Source: JANXAZ01 sp964504655
Lineage (GTDB): Bacteria; Pseudomonadota; Alphaproteobacteria; Geminicoccales; Geminicoccaceae
Assembly: GCA_964504655.1 (NCBI GenBank)
Contig: CAZDFD010000004.1
Coordinates: forward strand, 1 to 64,000
Length of the DNA: 64,000 bases
Reading direction: 5' to 3'
Shown here: piece after piece, positions 1 through 8,303 of the stretch
How the letters are laid out: each line of letters opens with the position of its first letter
How positions within the stretch are numbered: the stretch's first letter is position 1
Program-made: the position numbers and the translations under genes
The notes under the pieces: generated by a model
Databases searched by the model: none
What the model saw: the letters and a program-made list of their open reading frames with translations, nothing else
What the model was told of the DNA's origin: nothing

Positions 1-600
1 TTCCAAGCCGGTCGCTCGGGAGCCACGTGCGCGGATCCGCGGCACCGTCCCGCGGACGGCTCGGGAGCCGTGTGCGCCGATCCGAGCCGCTGGACGAGCG
101 CCCGCTCGGGAGCTGCGTGCGCCGACTGGCGGAGGTGCCGCGCGCCGCGCTCGGGAGGCGCGTGCCCCGCTCCGCGGCACCGTCCCGCGGCCGGCTCGGG
201 AGCTGCGTGCGCCGCCCGGCGGCGGTGCCGCGCGCGGCGCTCGGGAGCCGCGTGCCCGGCTGCGACGCGGTTCCAAGCCGGTCGCTCGGGAGCCACGTGC
301 GCGGATCCGCGGCACCGTCCCGCGGCCGGCTCGGGAGCCGCGTGCCCGACTCCGACGCGGTTCCGCACCCCTCGCTCGGGAGGCGCGTGCCCCGCTCCGC
401 GGCACCGTCCCGCGGACGGCTCGGGAGCTGCGTGCCCCGATCCGAGCCACTGGCGGGGTGCCGGCTCGGGAGCCGCGTGCCCGGCTGCGACGCGGTTCCG
501 CACCCCTCGCTCGGGAGCCGCGTGCGCCGATCCGCGACGCCGCCGCGCGAAGGACTCGGGAGCTCCGTGTCGCGCATCGCTCGCGCCATCCTGCCCGGCA
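1..600. repeat. 45-bp tandem repeat array, 13 phased units
   Basis: The word CTCGGGAG recurs at 15, 60, 105, 150, 195, 240, 285, 330, 375, 420, 465, 510 and 555, an exact 45-bp period without slippage. Each unit has a conserved head of about 16 bases (CTCGGGAGCCGCGTGC) and a tail of 29 bases that belongs to one of a few types. Tail types recur in a mosaic: the stretch from 1 is nearly repeated from 271, and the 150 and 375 units share a tail. The last unit decays after about 570. The array continues off the left edge. Because 45 is a multiple of three, more than one plus-strand frame stays open. One frame would read as 15-residue repeats starting LGSRVRR and ending in NSQEE and TAG at 621-623. 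I cannot tell whether it is translated. Confidence 0.92.
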
Positions 601-641
601 CACCCAACTCGCAAGAAGAATAGCCTAGAGTAGGCTCAAGA

Positions 642-2582
642 TCAAGGCGCCGGTCCGTCCGGCGCGCGAATCCGCCCCGTGCGCTCAGGAGAGGCCGGCC
701 TTGGCGAGGCCTTCGCGAAGTCGGGCGTCGTGCTCGCGCGCCGCCTGCGCGCAGCCCGGTGGCCGGGCGAGCTGCAGGCCCGGCCAGCGCCACTCCAGCT
801 CGCGCCGCGCAGATGCGCCTCCTCGGCACGGCCCTGGAGCGCCAGCGCCGCCAGGATTGTCCGGCCGGCGCAGGGGTGCGGCGCCACCGCCACGATCTCG
901 CGGGCGGCCGCCTCCGCCTCCTCCAGCCGGTCGGTCAGCAGCAGGGCGCGGGCGGCGGTGCAGGCGAGCTGCGGCCCGTCGAAGCCCGGGGGCGAGAGCG
1001 CCCGGCAGCGGGCGATCCGGGCGAGGGCGCTCCCGGGATCGCCGCGCCAGCCGTCGAGGACGGCGCGCTGGCCGTGCGCCACCGCCAGATGCGGGTTGCG
1101 GTCGAGGGCGCGCTCGGACAGGGCCAGGGCCTGCTCGGGGTGGCCGGCGGCGATCGCGCACTGGGCGAGCGCGGCGAGCGCCACGGCGTCCTCGGGGTCG
1201 AGCAGCGCCGCCTCCTGGGCATGGCGGGTGGCGGCGGCGAGCGTGTCCCGGGGAAGGCTGCAGGAGGGCAGCCCGGCGCGGCCGAGCAGGAGCCACCAGG
1301 CGAGCCAGGCCCGCGCGCTCGCCGAGGCGGGATCGCGCTCGAGCGCCAGGTGCAGGAGGCGCCCGGCTGCGGCGTGGCGCTCGACGGAGACGGCATGCAG
1401 GCTCGGCAGCGCCAGGAGCACGCACTCGTGGGCGAGCAGCTCGGCCTCCGGCAGCCGCCGGGCGCGGCTCGCCTCGGCGGCGATCAGCGCCGGCACCAGC
1501 CGGCCGGCGACCAGCGTGGCGAGCCCGTCCTCGGCGTCGGCGGCCACGGCGCCGGACCACAGCAGGCGGCCGGTCGGGGCCTCGATCAGCTCGAGCGCGA
1601 GCCGGCAGCTCGTGGCCGCGCCCTCGAGGCGGGCGCGGGCCAGATGGCGGATGCCGAGCCGCCGCGCGGCGGCGAGCGGGTCGGCGTCGGACGGGTCCGT
1701 GAGCCGCACGCTCAGCGGCCGGAACCGCGCCAAGAGGCCGGCCAGCCGGTCGGCGAGCTCAGGGCCGCGATCGCCGGGCGCACCCGGGACCGGCGGCACC
1801 AGCAGCTCGAGGCCGGCGGCCTCCGCGCGCGACGGCCGTGGATCGGCGGGCGGGCCGGGCGGCCGGGCGAGGAGCGCGCGGGTCGCCTCCTCCGGCAGGG
1901 CGTCGAGCTCGCGGGCGAGCGCCGCCCGGCAGGTCTCGAACCGGCGGCGGGCGGCGGCGCGGTCACCGCTCGCCAGATGCTCCCGGATCAGGGCCCGGTG
2001 CGCCGGCTCGTGCGCCGGGTCGAGGTCGAGCAGGGCGGAGGCGGCGGCGATCCGCTCGGCCGGGTCGGGGTCGGCCAGGCGAGCGGCCAAGTGGCCGATC
2101 GCCGTCTCCCGCCAGCGCACCCGCTCGCCGGCGAGCCAGCCGTCGAACGCGCCGTGCAGCTCGCCCAGCCCGTCGAGCAGGTCGCCCTGCCAGAGCGCGC
2201 GGAGGCGTGCCACCGGCGGCGCGGGCTCGGCCGCGAGACCGTGGAGGTCGACCTCGACCCGCGCGAGGTCGAGACGGACGGTCGAGCGATCGGCGGCGAG
2301 GCACGGGTCGGGGCCGCGCCGCAGCGGGTGGAGCTCGCTCAGCTCCCAGCGCAGGCTGGCGCGCGCCTGCGCCTCGCTGCGGTCGGTCCAGAGCAGGCTG
2401 CGCAGGTGCTCGCGGCTGGCCCGGCCGTCGCGCGCGAGCGCCAGGTAGGCGAGCAGGGCCCGGCCCTTACGGCTGGTCGGCGTGCGATCATTGCCCTCGG
2501 GATCGAGCAGGCGGAACGCTCCCGAAAGCCGCATCCGCCATCGCGTCGAGACCGCGGCGGCCGTGGAGGCGTCCGTCCCCAC
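642..2582 (-). CDS. SARP-type transcriptional regulator with TPR region, 3' frameshift
   Basis: Probable regulator. The N-terminus has a winged-helix segment beginning MRLSGAFRLLDPEG, with a conserved RKGRALLAYLAL stretch, followed by a BTAD-like helical domain (LDLDPAHEPAHRALI). A TolB-like segment (LLWSGAV) and C-terminal TPR-like repeats follow. The start chosen is GTG at 2582, because GGAGA lies 7 bases upstream and an 11-bp direct repeat lies about 70 bases further. Reading on to 642 gives 646 residues with an implausible Arg/Ser/Pro tail. Shifting frame near 806-811 and stopping at 685 instead restores an ending (LREGLAKAGL) that aligns with the neighbouring paralog (VEGLRRAGL). The 3' end is therefore frameshifted in the genome or in the assembly. 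Target genes are unknown. Confidence 0.75.
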   Translation of the reverse strand: MGTDASTAAAVSTRWRMRLSGAFRLLDPEGNDRTPTSRKGRALLAYLALARDGRASREHLRSLLWTDRSEAQARASLRWELSELHPLRRGPDPCLAADRSTVRLDLARVEVDLHGLAAEPAPPVARLRALWQGDLLDGLGELHGAFDGWLAGERVRWRETAIGHLAARLADPDPAERIAAASALLDLDPAHEPAHRALIREHLASGDRAAARRRFETCRAALARELDALPEEATRALLARPPGPPADPRPSRAEAAGLELLVPPVPGAPGDRGPELADRLAGLLARFRPLSVRLTDPSDADPLAAARRLGIRHLARARLEGAATSCRLALELIEAPTGRLLWSGAVAADAEDGLATLVAGRLVPALIAAEASRARRLPEAELLAHECVLLALPSLHAVSVERHAAAGRLLHLALERDPASASARAWLAWWLLLGRAGLPSCSLPRDTLAAATRHAQEAALLDPEDAVALAALAQCAIAAGHPEQALALSERALDRNPHLAVAHGQRAVLDGWRGDPGSALARIARCRALSPPGFDGPQLACTAARALLLTDRLEEAEAAAREIVAVAPHPCAGRTILAALALQGRAEEAHLRGASWSGAGRACSSPGHRAARRRRASTTPDFAKASPRPASPERTGRIRAPDGPAP

Positions 2583-2652
2583 CGCCCGTTCTCCGAGGGT
2601 CAATGGGCGAAGTGTCGCAGCGAGCGGCGACGGGCGCAAGGCTGCGCTGCGT

Positions 2653-2672
2653 ACTTGCGCCGAACTTGCGCC
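2653..2672 (-). promoter_or_regulatory. 11-bp-period direct repeat, candidate SARP operator
   Basis: ACTTGCGCC occurs at 2653-2661 and again at 2664-2672, a period of exactly 11 bp. It lies about 70 bases upstream of the proposed GTG of the first SARP-type gene. SARP activators are known to bind direct repeats spaced about one helical turn. Binding here is inferred from architecture only. Confidence 0.5.
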
Positions 2673-2772
2673 ACGCGCCCGCGGTCTGGCGGGGTGCTGC
2701 GCCGGCCATGCTAGGCTCCCACTCCAGGGTGCCCGGGCCGCGTCGCAGCCGGGTGGCCCGGGGAGCTCGCCC

Positions 2773-3087
2773 ATGCGTGTCACTCGGGCCGTCCTCGTGG
2801 CACTCGCTGCGGCGGCCGGGCCGGCCGTCGCGCACGACTGGTACGGGGAGCTGCGCGACAGCAAGGGCGACTGGTGCTGCAACGGTCAGGACTGCCGGCG
2901 GGTCGAGGGGTGCCGGATCGATGGCCGCGAGGGCCTCGCGATCGCCGGCGCCTGCCGGCCGATCGATTGGAGCAAGGTGCTGCCGATCCCCTCGCCCGAC
3001 GGCGCCGCACACGCCTGCTTGATCCCCGATCCGAGGCCGGCGCGGCCGCCCATCCTGCGCTGCATCCTGTTGCCGGGCTCGGCCTGA
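2773..3087 (+). CDS. Small secreted Cys-rich hypothetical protein
   Basis: A 104-residue protein with a clear signal peptide (MRVTRAVLVALAAAAGPAVA, cut before HDWYG). The mature part has Cys residues in pairs and motifs (GDWCCNGQDCRRVEGC) that resemble small periplasmic proteins seen in Rhizobiales, a family resemblance recalled rather than tested. GGGGAG at 2759-2764 sits about 8 bases before the ATG. It lies between the two SARP-type genes, pointing away from the first and converging on the second with a 21-base gap. Role unknown; conserved Cys suggests disulfides or metal binding. Confidence 0.75.
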   Translation: MRVTRAVLVALAAAAGPAVAHDWYGELRDSKGDWCCNGQDCRRVEGCRIDGREGLAIAGACRPIDWSKVLPIPSPDGAAHACLIPDPRPARPPILRCILLPGSA

Positions 3088-3108
3088 GGTGCCTCCGGCG
3101 GCGGGGGC

Positions 3109-5154
3109 TCAGCCGGCGGGCCGGGCGGCGGCGCCGGTCGGGGTGGGCTCGGGGGCGTGCTCGCGCAGGCCGGCGCGGCGCAGGCCCTCGACGTAGTGCT
3201 CGAGGTCGCGCTCCTGGCGGAGCGGGCAGCCGGCGCGGAAGGCGGCCAGCGAGAAGCGCGGCTCGATGCGGTAGACGTCGGCCCGGCAGGCGGCCGCCTC
3301 CTCGCTCCGGCCGAGATGGCCGAGGGCCGCCAGCATCGGCATGTAGCAGCCGAACAGGAGCGGCTTGCGGGCGATCAGCGGGCGGGCCGCGGCGACCGCC
3401 TGCTCGTAGCGGCCGGCGAGCAGATGGGCGAACACCTCGACGCGGCCGAACAGGCTCTGGAACGGGTCGAACGGCGACAGGCGGCGGTAGCGGTCGAGGC
3501 AGGCCAAGGCGACCTCGGGCTCGCCCAGGTAGCAGGCGACCAGCCCGCGGCGACCCCAGGCCATCGGCAGGGCCGGGTTGGCGGTGATCGCCCGCTCGGC
3601 GAGCCGGAGCGCCTGGTCGAAGTCGCGCGCGAGCACCCGGCACTGGGCGCGGGTGGCGAGCGCCATCGCCTCCGCCGGGTCGAGCTGGAGGGCGCGGGCG
3701 GCGTGCCGCTCGGTCTGCTCGATCAGCTCGGCGTGGCCCGGCCGCCAGGGATAGCCGGCCCGCGCCATGAGCGCGAAGGCGCGCCAGGCGTGCCCGCCCG
3801 GATGGTCGGGGTCGAGCGTCAGGGCCCGGCCCAGGAGCCCGGCCGCCGCCTCGAGGTCGGGAAGCTCGAGGCTGTAGGTGAGGCGCGCGGCGCGCAGCAC
3901 GAGGACGTGCGCGTCGGCCCGCCCGGGCGGGTCGGCGGTGGTCCGCTGGACCTCGCGCAGGAGCAGCTCGCGGGCGAGCCGCGCGGCCAGCGCCTGGGCG
4001 AGCTCGCCCGGCAGCGTCGCGAGTGCCGCGGGGGTCACGGTCTCCTGCTCGGTCCAGAGGAGCCGGGCGGTCGCGGCGTCGACCAGCTCGACGCACAGCC
4101 TGAGCCCGCCCGGCTCGTGCACGAGGCGGCCGTCGACCAGGTAGCGGGCCTCGACCCGGCGGGCGATGGCGAGCGGGTCGCCGAGCTCGCGGCCGAGCAC
4201 CGCGGCCGAGCTCGGGGCGAGCACGAAGATCCAGCGGAAGCGGGCCAAGGCGGCCGAGATCTCCTCGGCGAGGCCCTCGCCCAAGGGCGGCAGTCCGCCG
4301 GGTCCGCCCTGCTCGCGCAGCGGCAGGACCACGAGCGAGGTGGCGCCGCTCGGCCGGGCCGGGCCCGCTGCGGCGACCACGGGCTCCGCCGCGGCCGGCA
4401 CGGCGCCGGAGCGGATCCGGGCCACGAGCGCCGCGGTCTGGGCGCTCGGCCGGGCATCGAGGCGGCGCGCCAGGGCCTCGCGGCAGGCCTCGAACTGGCG
4501 CAGCGCCGCGGCGGTGTCGCCGCGCCGCGCGTGCAGCAGCATGAGCGCCCGGTGGGCCGGCTCGTGGGCCGGCTCGAGCGCCAGCATGCGGGCGGTCAGC
4601 GCCTGCAGCTCGGCGGCGCCGGCGGCGGCCTCGACCCGCCGCTCGAGGGCATCCAGGGCGAGCGTGCGGAACCGCTCGCGCTGGCCGGCGAGCCACTCCT
4701 CGAAGCCCGGCCCGAGGCCGCCCAGCCCCTCGAGCAGCTCGCCGGCGCAGAGCTCGAGCAGGCGGTCGGGCGGCGGGTCGGCGCCGGCTGCCGCGAGCTC
4801 GAGCGCATCGACCGCGATCCGCCCGGTGGCGAGCGCCGCCCGGTCGCGGTCGATCCGGAGCAGGCCCGGCTCGTCGAGGCAGCGGCGCAGCTCCTTGAGG
4901 CTCTGGCGGAGGCTGCCGCGGGCCTGCTCGGCGCCGCGCTCGCCCCAAAGGAGCTCGGCCAGCCGTTCGCGCGCGGCGGGCGTGCCGGCGGCGAGCGCCA
5001 GGACGGCCAGGAGGCCGCGGCTCTTGCGGCCGGCCGGGGTGCGCTCGGCGCCGTCCGGGCCGGTCAGCCGCAAGCCGCCCAGGAGGCGCAGCCGCCAGCC
5101 GGGCACGAGAGGCGCGACCGCCGCGGTCGGCGCCGGCTCCTGGAGCTGGTGCAT
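3109..5154 (-). CDS. SARP-type transcriptional regulator with TPR region
   Basis: A 681-residue paralog of the preceding regulator. Order of parts: winged helix (WRLRLLGGLRLTGPDG, then RKSRGLLAVLALA) at about residues 20-100; BTAD-like domain (LALEPAHEPAHRALMLLHA) at about 110-245; a TolB/cyclase-partner-like segment (LVVLPLREQGG, ALARFRWIFVLAPSSAAVLG, LLWTEQETV) at about 265-385; TPR-like helices to the C-terminus. This domain set occurs in alphaproteobacterial relatives of actinobacterial SARPs. The ATG at 5154 is preferred over upstream starts because the AT-richer promoter-like region with direct repeats lies at 5182-5229. It probably activates transcription, possibly its own; the signal is unknown. 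Confidence 0.82.
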   Translation of the reverse strand: MHQLQEPAPTAAVAPLVPGWRLRLLGGLRLTGPDGAERTPAGRKSRGLLAVLALAAGTPAARERLAELLWGERGAEQARGSLRQSLKELRRCLDEPGLLRIDRDRAALATGRIAVDALELAAAGADPPPDRLLELCAGELLEGLGGLGPGFEEWLAGQRERFRTLALDALERRVEAAAGAAELQALTARMLALEPAHEPAHRALMLLHARRGDTAAALRQFEACREALARRLDARPSAQTAALVARIRSGAVPAAAEPVVAAAGPARPSGATSLVVLPLREQGGPGGLPPLGEGLAEEISAALARFRWIFVLAPSSAAVLGRELGDPLAIARRVEARYLVDGRLVHEPGGLRLCVELVDAATARLLWTEQETVTPAALATLPGELAQALAARLARELLLREVQRTTADPPGRADAHVLVLRAARLTYSLELPDLEAAAGLLGRALTLDPDHPGGHAWRAFALMARAGYPWRPGHAELIEQTERHAARALQLDPAEAMALATRAQCRVLARDFDQALRLAERAITANPALPMAWGRRGLVACYLGEPEVALACLDRYRRLSPFDPFQSLFGRVEVFAHLLAGRYEQAVAAARPLIARKPLLFGCYMPMLAALGHLGRSEEAAACRADVYRIEPRFSLAAFRAGCPLRQERDLEHYVEGLRRAGLREHAPEPTPTGAAARPAG

Positions 5155-5181
5155 GCGATCGCCCGTGGCCCTGCTGCAGCG

Positions 5182-5229
5182 GCGTTTCCGGCTGCGTTTC
5201 CGAAGTTCATTATTCACGATCGATTCACG
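5182..5229 (-). promoter_or_regulatory. Promoter region with direct repeats upstream of second SARP gene
   Basis: ATTCACG occurs at 5212-5218 and 5223-5229 with an exact 11-bp period (7-bp repeat, 4-bp spacer), the classic spacing of SARP operators. Nearer the gene, GCGTTTCCG occurs at 5182-5190 and 5194-5202 with a 12-bp period. The block is less GC-rich than its surroundings and ends 28 bases before the ATG. Autoregulation is an inference. Confidence 0.55.
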
Positions 5230-5348
5230 CCTGTCACGGGCTTTCGGGCCCCGCCCGTCACGCTCGCCTCGCGCGGCGGTGGCAGGCTCTCCTTGCGCGC
5301 GTTCGCGGCCGGTCCCAAGGCCCGGTCGCGGAGGCATAGTCTCTGATC

Positions 5349-5380
5349 GCCGGGGCGGCCTGCCGCCCCGGCTTTTTTTT
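5349..5380 (+). terminator. Strong Rho-independent terminator without an upstream gene
   Basis: GCCGGGGCGGC (5349-5359) pairs perfectly with GCCGCCCCGGC (5362-5372) and is followed by eight T at 5373-5380. The T-run is only on the plus-strand 3' side, so it works for plus-strand transcripts. No plus-strand gene lies between 3087 and here. It may end a small RNA or insulate the downstream spermidine synthase-like gene from antisense transcription. Confidence 0.85.
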
Positions 5381-5470
5381 CCGAGCCCCGGGCGGCCGCC
5401 GCCGAGCCTCGACGCCGGCCGGCCGCTGCGCTAGGGGCGGGGCCGGTGGCGAGCGGCGGGGACGCGGCCG

Positions 5471-6316
5471 ATGGAGTGGTTCGAGGAGACGCTCTGGCCC
5501 AACTGGGCGCAGAGGATCCGGGTCAAGGAGGTCCTCTACCACGAGAAGACCGCGCTCCAGGACCTGATCGTGTTCGAATCCTGGAGCTGGGGCCGGGTGC
5601 TGGCGCTCGACGGGGTGGTCCAGGTCACCACCGCCGACGAGTTCATCTACCACGAGATGATGATCCACCCGGCGGTGCTCGCCCACGGCCGGGTGCGCGA
5701 GCTCCTGATCGTCGGCGGCGGCGACGGCGGCTGCCTGCGCGAGGCCTGCCGCCACCCGGGCATCGAGCGGATCACCCAGGTCGAGATCGACGCCGGCGTG
5801 ATCGAGTTCTGCCGGCGCTACCTGCCGACCGTCTCGGCCGGCGCCTACGACGATCCGCGCGCCCGGATCGTGATCGCCGACGGTGCGGCCTTCGTGCGCG
5901 AGAGCGCCGACCGGTTCGACGTGATCGTGGTCGATTCGACCGATCCGCGCGGCCCGGGCGAGGTGCTGTTCACCGCCGAGTTCTACCGCGCCTGCCGCGG
6001 CCTCTTGCGGCCCGGCGGGATCATGGTCAGCCAGTGCGGCAACCCGGCGATCTATCCGGACGAGCTGGTCTTCACCCAGGAGCGCCAGCGCCAGGCGGGG
6101 TTCGCCGACGTGTCCTACTTCTTCGCCCCGGTGCCCACCTACATCGGCGCCAACATGGCGCTGGGCTGGGCCTCGGACGAACCGGCCCACCGCCGGATCG
6201 AGCCGGCGGCGGTGGCGGCGCGCGGCGTGCCCGCTGGCCTTCGCCACTACACGCCCGAGATCCACCGCGCCGCCTTCGCCCATCCGGCCTGGCTGATCGA
6301 GCGGGTCGGCCGGTGA
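5471..6316 (+). CDS. speE: Spermidine synthase-like aminopropyltransferase
   Basis: A 281-residue protein, the usual length for SpeE, which transfers an aminopropyl group from decarboxylated SAM to putrescine in the cytoplasm. The N-terminal beta domain includes the WGRVLALDGVVQ stretch. The SAM-binding Rossmann motif GGGDGG is at 82-87, the acidic EID follows at 105-107, and the catalytic-loop motif DSTDP is at 155-159. The ATG at 5471 gives the canonical WFEETL start; the Shine-Dalgarno is weak. It stands alone after the orphan terminator. No speD-like gene is visible in the window, so the true amine substrate is uncertain within the family. Confidence 0.9.
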   Translation: MEWFEETLWPNWAQRIRVKEVLYHEKTALQDLIVFESWSWGRVLALDGVVQVTTADEFIYHEMMIHPAVLAHGRVRELLIVGGGDGGCLREACRHPGIERITQVEIDAGVIEFCRRYLPTVSAGAYDDPRARIVIADGAAFVRESADRFDVIVVDSTDPRGPGEVLFTAEFYRACRGLLRPGGIMVSQCGNPAIYPDELVFTQERQRQAGFADVSYFFAPVPTYIGANMALGWASDEPAHRRIEPAAVAARGVPAGLRHYTPEIHRAAFAHPAWLIERVGR

Positions 6317-6399
6317 GCCCGGCGCCCGGTCCCACGCATAAGTCGGTACCGTGCGCCGTCGTTTGCGGCCGCGCCGGGGCCGCCCTGCACGACCCGTCG

Positions 6400-6426
6400 C
6401 TTGTCTTAACGATGTGGTAAGGTTAG
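6400..6426 (+). promoter_or_regulatory. AT-rich promoter-like element with TTAAC motif
   Basis: In very GC-rich surroundings this stretch contains CTTGTC (6400-6405), followed at 17 bases by TTAGTG, a possible -35/-10 pair. It also contains TTAA-CGATGTG-GTAA (6406-6420), one base off the TTAA-N7-TTAA layout of CtrA sites. It lies about 106 bases upstream of the next gene. Confidence 0.35.
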
Positions 6427-6531
6427 TGCGCCATAGACGGGGACGCGGACGGCGCGTCGCCGGTTCGGGGGGCGCGTCGGGGCGGCTCCGGGCGCGGGCC
6501 GCGGGCGGACGAGGCGGCAGCGGGTGCGACC

Positions 6532-6906
6532 ATGGTGAGCAATGCAGCGAAGCTGGGCCGGGAGGACGCATCGGGCAGGGCCCCGGAGACTGCGCCGGCC
6601 GACTGGCCGCTCGCCGAGGCGACCGCCCTCGAGGGGCTGCTCGCCGATCCGGGCGGCGAGACCGTCACGCTGGCGCTGGCCGACCTGGTCCACGACGGCA
6701 ACGGCGAGATCGTGCTGTTCAACGATTCCAACCTGCGCCGGCTGGCGCTCGTCACGACCGCGGCCGAGCTGGCGCGCGGCCAGGCGCCGCACCACGTCAC
6801 GGCCGCCGGCGAGGACGTCACCGGCTTCGCCTACGTGACCTTCGAGAACGGCGTCACCCTCTACTACGAGCCGCAGCTCGAACTGATCGTCCGCGCCGCC
6901 GGCTGA
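6532..6906 (+). CDS. Conserved-looking hypothetical protein
   Basis: A 124-residue soluble protein with no signal peptide or membrane segment. The N-terminus is Ala/Pro-rich and probably disordered. From about residue 30 it looks like a compact beta-rich domain (ETVTLALADLVHDGNGEIV, then GFAYVTFENGVTLYYEPQL) that ends 6 residues before the stop. I do not recognise the family. It lies between the spermidine synthase-like gene and the lactonase, with its own AT-rich promoter-like element upstream. The Shine-Dalgarno before the ATG is weak. Confidence 0.65.
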   Translation: MVSNAAKLGREDASGRAPETAPADWPLAEATALEGLLADPGGETVTLALADLVHDGNGEIVLFNDSNLRRLALVTTAAELARGQAPHHVTAAGEDVTGFAYVTFENGVTLYYEPQLELIVRAAG

Positions 6907-6998
6907 AGGGCGGGCGGTCCGGGCGCCGGGGCGCGGGAACGCGGGCGCCGGGCCCCGCCGACGCGGGCGCGGAGGGCCGGCCGCCCTGGGGAGTGCCG

Positions 6999-7856
6999 AT
7001 GCCGGACCATCCGGTGATCGATGCCCACGTCCACCTCTACGACCCGTCCCTCCTGCCCTATGGTTGGATGCGCGGCGACCCGCTGCTCGATCGCCCGCAC
7101 GGCCTGGCCGAGCTCGACGCCGCGGCCGGTGCGGTGGCGATCGAGCGGCTGGTGTTCGTCGAGGTGGCGGTCGACGCCGGCCGGCACCGCGAGGAGGCGC
7201 GCCGCATCCAGGCGCTCGCCGACCGCGATCCGCGGGTCGCGGCGATCGTCGCGCACGCGCCCCTCGAGCGCGGCGCCGCGGTCGAGGCCGAGCTCGACGC
7301 GCTCGCGGGGCTCGCAGCGCTTCGCGGCGTCCGAAGGCTGATCCAGGACGAGGCCGATCCGGCCTTCTGCCTGCGGCCCGAGTTCGTCCTGGGGGTGCGG
7401 CGGGCCGGCGCGCGCGGCCTCGTGGTCGAGCTCTGCCTGCGCAGCGGGCGTGGCCAGCTCGGCCCGGCGACCGAGCTGGTGCGGCGCTGCCCCGAGGTCC
7501 GCTTCGTGCTCGACCATCTGGGCAAGCCGCCGGTCGCGGCGGGCGCGCTCGAGCCCTGGCGGAGCGAGCTCGCCGCCCTGGCCCGCTGCCCGAACGTGGT
7601 CTGCAAGGTCTCGGGGCTGGTCACCGAGGCCGACCCCGAGCGCTGGACCCGGGCCGGGCTCCGCCCCTGGCTCGAGCACGCCTTCGCCTGCTTCGGCGCC
7701 GAGCGGACGCTCTACGGCAGCGACTGGCCGGTGAGCTCCCGCACCCATCTCTACCCGACCTGGGTGGCGATCCTGGACGAGGTCCTGGCCGGGGCCGGCC
7801 CGGGCGAGCGCGACCGCTTCTGGCGCGGCACCGCCCGCGAGGTCTACCGGATCTGA
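6999..7856 (+). CDS. Amidohydrolase-family sugar lactonase (L-fuconolactonase-like)
   Basis: A 285-residue TIM-barrel hydrolase of the COG3618 type, which opens sugar lactones such as L-fuconolactone or L-rhamnonolactone. Visible motifs are the metal-binding HVH at 10-12 (IDAHVHLYD), the strand-end LDHLGKPP with Asp172/His173, and GSDWPV with the catalytic-type Asp at 242. GGGGAG at 6988-6993 sets the ATG at 6999. The next plus-strand gene, beyond the repeat region, is an aldo/keto reductase of the aldose dehydrogenase type. That enzyme would make the lactone this one opens. Lactonases for pyrone dicarboxylate share the fold, so the substrate is inferred. Confidence 0.82.
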   Translation: MPDHPVIDAHVHLYDPSLLPYGWMRGDPLLDRPHGLAELDAAAGAVAIERLVFVEVAVDAGRHREEARRIQALADRDPRVAAIVAHAPLERGAAVEAELDALAGLAALRGVRRLIQDEADPAFCLRPEFVLGVRRAGARGLVVELCLRSGRGQLGPATELVRRCPEVRFVLDHLGKPPVAAGALEPWRSELAALARCPNVVCKVSGLVTEADPERWTRAGLRPWLEHAFACFGAERTLYGSDWPVSSRTHLYPTWVAILDEVLAGAGPGERDRFWRGTAREVYRI

Positions 7857-8303
7857 GCCGCCGGCCACGGCCGCGCCTCCGGTCCCGCCGGCGCTCGTCC
7901 GGCGGCGTCGCGAGGTGCGCTGGCGGGTGCCCGGCTCGGCCCGGCCGCGGGCGGGACCGCGGCGCCACGGCAGGGGCGGAGCGGGGCCGGTGGGCCGAGG
8001 CGGGCCGCTCCCGAGCGAACCATGACGGCCGCTGCCGGTCCGGCTCGAGCTCCCCCGCGGCGGGTCGTCCGGCCGCTCTCCTCCGGCCCCCCGGCCCTCG
8101 GCTCGGCCGGCTGCCGGGGGGCCGCGGCGCCATGCCTTCCGACGGCGGGCCGAGGCGGCGGGCCGGTGCAACGGCGAGGCGCTCGCGCGGCGGCGGTGCC
8201 GGCGGCCGCCCGCGGTCCGCGGTTCCCGGCCTGCGGGCGTCCGGCGGCTGCGCGGCTGGCGCTTCCGGGCGCCCGGCTCCGCCGGGCGAGCGCGGGACCT
8301 CGG

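Larger units (their letters stand above)
5155..5470. other. Intergenic region between SARP and spermidine synthase genes
   Basis: A 316-base gap without a convincing gene. It holds the direct-repeat promoter region of the minus-strand regulator at 5182-5229 and a strong plus-strand intrinsic terminator at 5349-5380. I see no tRNA or other recognisable RNA. A short plus-strand transcript ending at the terminator is possible. Confidence 0.6.

Noticed and set aside
1..620. CRISPR array
   Set aside because: The repeats are contiguous, the tails are not unique spacers, and no cas gene is visible.
27..633. Protein-coding gene over the 45-bp array
   Set aside because: More than one plus-strand frame is open because the unit length is a multiple of three and the DNA is extremely GC-rich. 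No frame shows clear codon constraint, so I list it as a repeat and mention the possible peptide only as an alternative.
5230..5345. tRNA or known riboswitch before the orphan terminator
   Set aside because: I could not fold a cloverleaf or recognise any riboswitch core in this stretch.
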